Assembly (NCBI GenBank): GCA_003445035.1 | Contig: DLVV01000424.1 | Location: 25,566-47,246, forward strand | Reading direction: 5' to 3' | DNA: 21,681 nucleotides | Origin: Planctomycetaceae bacterium | GTDB lineage: Bacteria > Planctomycetota > Planctomycetia > Planctomycetales > Planctomycetaceae | Shown here: in pieces, positions 16,701-21,681 of the stretch | Layout: every line of letters begins with the position of its first letter | Numbering within the stretch: the stretch's first letter is position 1 | The notes under the pieces: model-generated | What the model was told of the DNA's origin: nothing | Database searches by the model: none | Seen by the model: the letters and a program-made list of their open reading frames with translations, nothing else | Program-made: the position numbers and the translations under genes

Positions 16701-18269
16701 CTGCGGCAGTGGGATACCACCACCGGCACCGCCACTCGAACCTACACCGGCAGCAACAAGCCACTGGTGGCTCTGGCCGTTTCCGCCGACGGCAAACGGA
16801 TGGTCGCCGCGACCAACGACAACCGGATCCTCGGCTGGGGCGTCACCGCCGATGCCGGAAAGGCGGCTGTCGCCAGCGACCTGGCAATCACCACTCCCGC
16901 AGCCATCTCCGATCTGGCTATCAACAGCAACGGGACGGTCGTGGCCACAGCCGGGGCCGACAACGTCATTTCGCTGTGGCACACGCTAACCGGCAAGCTG
17001 CTGGAGCGACTGCCCGGCCACACCAGCACCCTGCGAACCGTCGCGTTGGCCGGCGATGCCCGTCGGGTTGTCAGTGGAGCCAACGACCGGTTCGTCTTCC
17101 GGTGGACCCCCTCGGTGCTGACCGCCTTCGAGGCCCACAAGGGTCCGGTTCGTGCCGCGGTCTTCACCCCCGACGGGAAACACCTGATCACCTCCGGCGA
17201 CGACAGCCGCGTGGCCCGCTGGATGGTTCCGGCCGGCCAGCCGGTCAACGAATTCGCCGGTTCCAACGGACCGGTCAAGGCGGTGGCCGTCAGCGGCAAC
17301 GGACGGGTGATGGCCGCCGGTGGTGACGACAAGATCCTGAGAACCTGGACGCTGCCCGAAGGACAGGCCCTGGCCCAGTCGACCCTGCCAGCGGCAATCA
17401 CCGGCGTGGCACTCGACGCAGCGGGAACCACGGTCGCCGCTTCGAGTGACCTGGTCGTCCGCCAGTTCGACCTGGCCAACGTCGCCGGCAAGCCGGCGCT
17501 GGTGGCTCAACAAGATGGTCACGGCCACACCAAGAACGCCACGGCCATCGCCATCGCCTCGAACGGACGCAGCGTGGTCACGGTGGGAATGGACCGGACT
17601 CTGCAACACTGGTTCTCAGCCCGCGGACCGGCGAAGACCGAATTGGCCGGACACACCGGACCGGTTTATGCGTCGGCGTTCAGCCCCGACGACAAACTGC
17701 TGGCCACCGCCGGTGGCGACCGCACCGTGCGGTTGTGGAACCTCGAAACCGGCGAACCGGCCGGGACACTTGAAGGACACACCCACCAGGTCACCGGCGT
17801 GTCGTTCAACCCCCAGGTCAAACAACTGGCCAGCACCAGCCTGGATGGCACATTGAGGGTGTGGCCACTGGAGGGGGATGCCGAAGTTCGTGTCTTCCGG
17901 GACGGTGTCCAGGGGGGCCTGCTGGCCGTGGACATCACGCCCAACGGCAACGGCATCTCGGTGGTCGGCCGAGATCGCCGCTGGCGGCTGCTGGCCCGAG
18001 ACACGCTGAAGCCGGTCCGTGACCTCCCCGGCCACGCCAACCCGATCTATGCGGTGACCTTCAACGGCTCGGGCAACCGTGCCGTCACCCTGGACCGCTC
18101 GGGGAAGCTCTTCCTCTGGGATTCGACCAATGGCAACGTCCGCTTCCACCAGCAGCTGCCGGTCAAGCGAGCCACATCGCTGGCTTTCGCTCGCGACGGC
18201 AGCGAGGTCTTCGTCGCCGGATCCGACAAGCGGGTCCTGAAGGTCGTCATCCCGACCGCCGCTCGCTGA
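13737..18269 (+). CDS. Giant secreted WD40-repeat protein (about 35 blades)
   Basis: This 1510-residue protein starts with a signal peptide (1-22, APALA then WQDK) and a short Pro-rich segment. The rest is almost only WD40-like units of about 41 residues. I count 35, ending with the C-terminus itself. The best-conserved units are near the C-terminal end (about residues 1300-1380, with GHTGPVYASAFSPDDK and GGDRTVRLWN); many others are degenerate and lack the GH or WD. A Lys-rich linker (about 614-640, NKADKKDKKKKDE) follows unit 14. Thirty-five units fit five seven-bladed propellers, split 2 + 3 by the linker. No catalytic, cytochrome or kinase domain is seen. It is probably a periplasmic or surface scaffold. 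It starts 6 nt after the HMA-like gene with no clear binding site, suggesting translational coupling. The partner is unknown. Confidence 0.92.
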   Translation: MDSRLICGGALLLVLSVAPALAWQDKPPPPQIQYLEGLPERPYSVAISPDGQTVMAGGVDGTIGIWDRQTGEPVRIFRAAPGPLLGLSVSHSGNFYATSGTHGSVRVFELPRRSPLATLTGLTGDPTCVAISPDGQVAVSGDSAKIVRVFSLVNKAPLHDLPGHASAISGVAFIPTARTVLAAAVDGSLRGWLYTNRESRGVIQTTPINAVAVNPEGKLVALAGNDGVVRTLAWPPAPRKQLVQHGANVPAVAITPDGKTIVSASENQQLQLFEGATGKAVRTLAGQQGTTTSMDLHPRGTLVVTGNSTGAWQAWETAEGRPLPGRGGHQQGILAIAVSPAGGSGLATSGADGTVRTWTLVTPPEPLAGHTMSLTSIVLAADGKTLVTGSADKTLRTWNTTDAKPGPALPAAAAAVRVVASGPDATLLVRGDTAGHLELIAGNAKPRTLGAHIGAVNAAAVFPDGKTIITAGADGKVRTWTMKPEPTATFPAHPGPLTVIARTIDGKRLATGSNDGRVRLLAAGGGKVLKTLAGLPGTITSAAFARNAALVVAGNNQGKVRIWNTADGTVIGELAVHTGAVSGVALHPDGKRLVTAGADGNCKVWALPLPKPGAANKADKKDKKKKDEPIKPLVMVAAHPGGVTSLALSGDGNQVLTGGADKQVKLLAITGQAVRTYSGHSNPVRAVALTKDRVIAGGDDKTVRHWTRSNGAAGPVVTLPAAVLGLAVDTSGRRAAATLADGSVRVIDLVAGAELEWFVGHKGPVRQVAWTSADTVVTGGDDKSLQAVVVSAGSVHIADVTAVGDLALLPDGSGYFTGGADRTLKQWSSDGTPIKTLSTLAAPIRHVSVSPDGKRVVAGGDPLSSSKEVRGFQVADGKQLFSVQMPAGVTAMGMSGNNRLAVTDSGKALHWFDSATGTLLETSLTTAVATDLVATSKGRTLYLAGADNKAWVVRSSLDHLLTGHKGAVSGVAWSSEGRWLISSGADNSLRQWDTTTGTATRTYTGSNKPLVALAVSADGKRMVAATNDNRILGWGVTADAGKAAVASDLAITTPAAISDLAINSNGTVVATAGADNVISLWHTLTGKLLERLPGHTSTLRTVALAGDARRVVSGANDRFVFRWTPSVLTAFEAHKGPVRAAVFTPDGKHLITSGDDSRVARWMVPAGQPVNEFAGSNGPVKAVAVSGNGRVMAAGGDDKILRTWTLPEGQALAQSTLPAAITGVALDAAGTTVAASSDLVVRQFDLANVAGKPALVAQQDGHGHTKNATAIAIASNGRSVVTVGMDRTLQHWFSARGPAKTELAGHTGPVYASAFSPDDKLLATAGGDRTVRLWNLETGEPAGTLEGHTHQVTGVSFNPQVKQLASTSLDGTLRVWPLEGDAEVRVFRDGVQGGLLAVDITPNGNGISVVGRDRRWRLLARDTLKPVRDLPGHANPIYAVTFNGSGNRAVTLDRSGKLFLWDSTNGNVRFHQQLPVKRATSLAFARDGSEVFVAGSDKRVLKVVIPTAAR

Positions 18270-18303
18270 GCCCGGGGCGAACCGATCGATGACAGGCATC
18301 GGG

Positions 18304-19986
18304 CTAGTAGCCGATGACCTGCACTTCGGAGAGACCGGCGAAATTGCTGGGGGCCCACAGCGACTTCGCCTTCAGGATCACGTAACGGCCGCGGACCTGG
18401 TCGACCGGCAGTTGGATGCTGAAGTCGGGAGTGTCGTTGGCACCGGGGGCCCGCGGGATGACGCCGCTGGCCTCGGGAGTCAGGTCGGTCCGGGAGTTGG
18501 AGACGAAGACATCGACCTCCTTCCAGCCACGATCCCGTTGCCCAACACCGTTGTAGTTCCAGACACGCACGGCGGCGACGGTTTTCTCGGAACCGAGATC
18601 CAGGATGATCGTACCTGGCTTGGCCAGCGAGTGACGCCAACCGGTCTTCAGGTCCTCGGCGTCCCATTTTCCGTCGACCACGGCCGCCGCGGAACTGTCT
18701 TCGAGCTGTCCGACCGACGAGGCCACCTTGACGCCCTGGAGCACAGCCGGCTCGGAGGCACCGATCAGCACGGCCAGCATCTTCGCCGCAGCGGCGGCCG
18801 CCGCGTGCTCGTCGCCCTTGCGGGCGGCCACCTGTGTCAGCCGTTCCGGCAGCTTGGCCAACAAGTCGGCCGTGGCATCGTCGATATCGGCCGGCAACCC
18901 TCTCAACGCCACCAGGTCATCCTGTCCGTGCCGGGACATCGCCGTAAAAGCCGCTCGCAAGGCCGGCGCCAACTCCGCACCGTCAGCGTGCAGAAGCGTC
19001 AGCAGTGCCGTCAAGGTGTCGGCGGGAGGGTCAGGGATTTCGGCCAGTGCGGCCAGCACCGCGGTCTTCTGGGCCGCGGAGTTGGCTTTGAGGAGCAGCG
19101 GCAGCAGCAACGGACCGGCCCCCGGAACCTTCAACTGGCTGATCTCGCGCACCGCGTCGGGCCAGCTCTTCTGCTGGTCGGCACGGGACAACACGCCGAT
19201 CATGGCCGGAACCGCCACGTCGGGCCGACGTAGCCGCCGGAGCATCTCGAGCGTGTTCCGAACCAGCAGCGGCCTGTCCTGACTGCGGACCGCCTCGAGC
19301 AACAGCGGGATCGCCGTGTCAGGATCTCGCCTCAGTTGATTCTGGGCCGCGCGGACTTCACTTCGCTGCTTGGAAGCCAGCATCTTCATCCACGAACCCA
19401 GCCGCCGCCGCGCCGCCCGGTGAGTCTCGATCGCATCCTTGAGTTCCCGCACGGTCCCGCGTTGCCCGGTCGTCGGTGCCATCGACAGGACGGAATCCAG
19501 CGCCGCTGTCGCCTCGTCCAGCTTTCCCGACTCCTGAAGTTCCTTCGCTTCGGCCAGCCGCTCGGCACGCTTTCGGGTTTTCTCTTCGGCCAGCCGTTCC
19601 ACTTCGGCTTCACGGGCCGATGCCAATTGTTTTTTCAGCGATTCGAGCCGGTTGTTGTCGGCGGCCTTGTCGTCTCCATCCCCGGCGTCAGCCAACAGTC
19701 TCTCGGCCGCCTGCAATTGCTTGTCGGCCTCGTCAAGCCGCGCGTGGTCCAGGTGGTCGACGGCGGACTCGAGCGGTTCGATCCATGGCCGCGGCGGAGG
19801 CGACGACGCCTCCCTGGAACCCGTCTGCCCGGCGGAGTTGTCGACGTCGGCCACGGCCGGACCCGACTCCGGATCGGCATCGGCTGCCGGATCCTCGCCA
19901 CCACAGCCGGACAACACCGACAGCAATCCCAGGACCACCCAGGTGGCCGGCAACCCATGACGGACGATCGTGGAGAACGACGGCAT
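18304..19986 (-). CDS. Lipoprotein with coiled-coil, HEAT-like and discoidin (F5/8C)-like regions
   Basis: The 560-residue product begins with a lipoprotein signal peptide whose lipobox LSGC ends at Cys28. A disordered acidic and Pro-rich stretch (29-66) follows, then Ala/Glu/Lys-rich helices likely forming coiled coil or TPR-like hairpins (about 70-165). Leu-rich helical repeats resembling HEAT units cover about 215-350, including RDPDTAIPLLLEAVRSQDRP and LLLPLLLKANSAAQKTAVLAAL-like segments. The last 140 residues (about 420-560) look like an F5/8 type C galactose-binding-like domain: DGKW, then LDLGSEKTVAAVRVWNYNG, WKEVDVFVSN and GLSEVQVIGY. The start at 19986 is chosen by the lipobox; the frame is open further upstream but there overlaps the TPR gene. 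It begins 13 nt after the TPR gene stop. It probably binds carbohydrate or protein at the envelope. Confidence 0.85.
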   Translation of the reverse strand: MPSFSTIVRHGLPATWVVLGLLSVLSGCGGEDPAADADPESGPAVADVDNSAGQTGSREASSPPPRPWIEPLESAVDHLDHARLDEADKQLQAAERLLADAGDGDDKAADNNRLESLKKQLASAREAEVERLAEEKTRKRAERLAEAKELQESGKLDEATAALDSVLSMAPTTGQRGTVRELKDAIETHRAARRRLGSWMKMLASKQRSEVRAAQNQLRRDPDTAIPLLLEAVRSQDRPLLVRNTLEMLRRLRRPDVAVPAMIGVLSRADQQKSWPDAVREISQLKVPGAGPLLLPLLLKANSAAQKTAVLAALAEIPDPPADTLTALLTLLHADGAELAPALRAAFTAMSRHGQDDLVALRGLPADIDDATADLLAKLPERLTQVAARKGDEHAAAAAAAKMLAVLIGASEPAVLQGVKVASSVGQLEDSSAAAVVDGKWDAEDLKTGWRHSLAKPGTIILDLGSEKTVAAVRVWNYNGVGQRDRGWKEVDVFVSNSRTDLTPEASGVIPRAPGANDTPDFSIQLPVDQVRGRYVILKAKSLWAPSNFAGLSEVQVIGY

Positions 19987-19999
19987 CGGGAGGACCCGG

Positions 20000-21628
20000 C
20001 TAGTTATCCTTCTTGGCCCCGCCAAGCGTGACGGAGATCTTGTACTTGGTCTGGAGATGGGCGTGAGCCCGGCTGGCTTCGCCCTTCTTGGGAAATCGCT
20101 TGCAGACCTGCTGGAAAGTCTTGATCGCCTGCTCCTTCTGACCGGCCGATTCGCGTGTGTAGCCGATCTGCAACAGGGCCCACGGTGCGGAACCCGGGGC
20201 ACCACCGATGATCTGGTTGTAGAGGGTCACCGCCTCCTTGAACTGCTTCAGCCGACGGTGGCACATCGCCATCTCGCTGTAGTTACTCGGAAAGTTGGTG
20301 CACTGACGGAAGAAGCCAATGGCTTCCTTGTCCTTCCGCCAGTCCCGGTAGGCGGTGGCGATGTTCCAGAGCCACGTCTGGGTGTTCTCGAGGTCGGCCT
20401 TGAGCAGTTCCTGGTAAATGGCGATCGCCTTGTCGTACTGACCGACATTACGGTAGGTCCCGGCGATGGTTGAGTGCCACTGGTTGGGATTTTTCGTGTC
20501 CAGCGCCACGTTGCGGCGGTAGGCCAACACGCAGGGTTCGATCTTCTTTTCGGCGTAATAGGTCTCGGCGATTCCGCTGTTCCCGTTGATCCGGTTCTCA
20601 AACCGGCTGTAACAGGCCCGCGCGTCAACGTAGCGGCCCTTGCCCCGGTAAAAACCGGCAAGTCGTCCCAGCAGGTCATCGTCGGTTCCAAAGGCTTTCT
20701 GGATCTCGGCATAGGTCGCCTCGAACTTCTTGTCCCGTCCGGAGGACTGGTACAGATCGGCGATCCAGTAGAAGTGCTGACGCGCGATGGCCTTCTGCTC
20801 GTCAGTCACCCGCTCCGACGGAACCTGCTGCCGAACCCAGGCCACGCCCCGGTCGGCCAGCCTGAGCCCGCGCGCCTGCTGCTTCTGGTCACCGCAAAGC
20901 GCCCGGACCGGCGAGTGCAGATGGGCCACGACCTGGCTGGTCAACGACTGCTCCTTCCAGGTCGTCTCCAGCGCCTTCACACCCTCGTCGAAGGCGACCG
21001 AGTAAAACTGAAAACTGGCGAGGTTCTTCGAGGCGTCCCTGCAGATCGAAGCGGTTTCGCGGGACCGCTTGATGTCGAACGCCAGTGTTTTCCACAGGTC
21101 GACACGGGTCTTGGTGTCCTTCTGGGTGGTGGCGATCGCGATCAGGTCGTTGATCGAGTAAACAGCCACCACGTGCTTGGGATACGTCGCGATCACCTCC
21201 TTGTAAGCCTTCTTGGCGCGGCGGATCTCGCCCATGTTCTTGTAGGTCTGCCCGATGAAATACATCGACGCGGTCGCCTCGGGCGACTCGGGCCAGTAGT
21301 CCAGCACCGACTGGAACCCCTCCTTGATGGCGGTGTTGAGCTTCCTGAGCTCTCGCTGGCAGAGACTCCATTTCAACTGGGAGTACGGAGCCGCCTCGCT
21401 GTCCTCGTACAGGGTCAGGTACTTCTCGTACTCGGCCAGGGCGACCTTCCACTTCTTCTCACCGAAGTACTTCTCGGCGATCTTCAGCTGGTATCGCTCG
21501 ACCTCGCGGAGCTTCTTCCACCGGTCCAGCGACATCTGGTCGAGTCGAGCAGCCGAGGCCGACGGGGTGATGGCGGCGGCCAGCAGAACAAGAGCGACGA
21601 CCAGGCGTCGGCTGGTTCGGATCGTCAT
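20000..21628 (-). CDS. Secreted tetratricopeptide-repeat (TPR) protein
   Basis: This 542-residue protein has a signal peptide (1-26, ending ITPSASA). TPR-like helical pairs follow in two blocks, about 40-190 (for example EKYFGEKKWKVALAEYEKYL, GQTYKNMGEIRRAKKAYKEV) and about 325-530 (GTYRNVGQYDKAIAIYQELL, ATAYRDWRKDKEAIGFFRQC, GYTRESAGQKEQAIKTFQQV). A less regular middle part separates them. TPR arrays bind proteins; the function is otherwise unknown. The ATG at 21628 shares its A with the TAA of the preceding gene (TAATG), and no Shine-Dalgarno is visible, so translation is probably coupled. An in-frame GTG at 21658 would add ten residues before the signal peptide and is less likely. The lipoprotein gene follows after 13 nt. 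Confidence 0.88.
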   Translation of the reverse strand: MTIRTSRRLVVALVLLAAAITPSASAARLDQMSLDRWKKLREVERYQLKIAEKYFGEKKWKVALAEYEKYLTLYEDSEAAPYSQLKWSLCQRELRKLNTAIKEGFQSVLDYWPESPEATASMYFIGQTYKNMGEIRRAKKAYKEVIATYPKHVVAVYSINDLIAIATTQKDTKTRVDLWKTLAFDIKRSRETASICRDASKNLASFQFYSVAFDEGVKALETTWKEQSLTSQVVAHLHSPVRALCGDQKQQARGLRLADRGVAWVRQQVPSERVTDEQKAIARQHFYWIADLYQSSGRDKKFEATYAEIQKAFGTDDDLLGRLAGFYRGKGRYVDARACYSRFENRINGNSGIAETYYAEKKIEPCVLAYRRNVALDTKNPNQWHSTIAGTYRNVGQYDKAIAIYQELLKADLENTQTWLWNIATAYRDWRKDKEAIGFFRQCTNFPSNYSEMAMCHRRLKQFKEAVTLYNQIIGGAPGSAPWALLQIGYTRESAGQKEQAIKTFQQVCKRFPKKGEASRAHAHLQTKYKISVTLGGAKKDN

Positions 21629-21681
21629 TATTTTTTTGTCTTGCGTGCTTCGAGCCACTTCGAATACTCCGCGTGAGAGTA
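21628..21681 (-). CDS. C-terminal end of an unidentified gene
   Basis: The minus strand encodes the last 17 residues, YSHAEYSKWLEARKTKK, then TAA (21628-21630). The stop overlaps the ATG of the TPR gene in TAATG, and reading is open to the window edge. The fragment is too short to name a family. The tight overlap says it is the upstream member of the same operon as the TPR and lipoprotein genes. Confidence 0.7.
   Translation of the reverse strand, partial: YSHAEYSKWLEARKTKK

Noticed and set aside
13737..18269. Repetitive DNA suggesting a CRISPR or satellite array
   Set aside because: The periodicity of about 123 bases is the coding sequence of WD40 units, and the copies diverge strongly at DNA level.
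18287..18301. CGATG-ACAGG-CATCG hairpin between the convergent WD40 and lipoprotein genes
   Set aside because: Five base pairs and no T tract on either side; not enough for a terminator.

Overview
The window is GC-rich and densely coded on both strands, with no gap over 300 bases. It looks like a chromosomal segment of a planctomycete (Planctomycetota). This is inferred from very large secreted WD40-repeat proteins, a secreted protein with two HMA-like domains, a lipoprotein ending in a discoidin-like domain, and a polar-flagellum regulatory cluster, all beside ordinary housekeeping genes. No tRNA, rRNA, insertion sequence, CRISPR array or phage gene was seen.

Layout. (1) 1-2467, minus: a secreted WD40 protein whose 3' end lies beyond the left edge. 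(2) 2684-7921, plus: a flagellar cluster of flhA (export gate), flhF (SRP-type GTPase), flhG (MinD-like ATPase) and a FliA/WhiG-type sigma factor, closed by a strong intrinsic terminator at 7940-7983. (3) 7987-9381, minus: queC and queE, two steps of preQ0/queuosine synthesis. (4) 9572-13003, plus: argH, truA and a GT4-type glycosyltransferase. (5) 13149-18269, plus: a secreted double-HMA-like protein followed after 6 bases by a 1510-residue secreted WD40 protein. (6) 18304-21681, minus: the last 17 codons of an unknown gene, a secreted TPR protein and a lipoprotein with coiled-coil, HEAT-like and F5/8C-like regions, closely packed as an operon.

How the genes work together. FlhF and FlhG set flagellar position and number, FlhA is the export gate, and the sigma factor would drive late flagellar genes. 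Two of these proteins depart from the family pattern. FlhA lacks a block of roughly 45-50 residues in its cytoplasmic domain, a region that in Salmonella carries chaperone-docking residues. FlhG has serine where the second aspartate of the MinD DxD motif is expected. QueE and QueC act consecutively. The HMA-like/WD40 pair is the best candidate for an undescribed system: a small exported Cys-rich protein coupled to what appears to be five seven-bladed propellers (35 units, with a Lys-rich linker exactly after unit 14). Its upstream region holds four AATCGG motifs, an extended -10 box and a tandem 8-bp repeat.

All family assignments come from reading motifs by eye; no database search was run.
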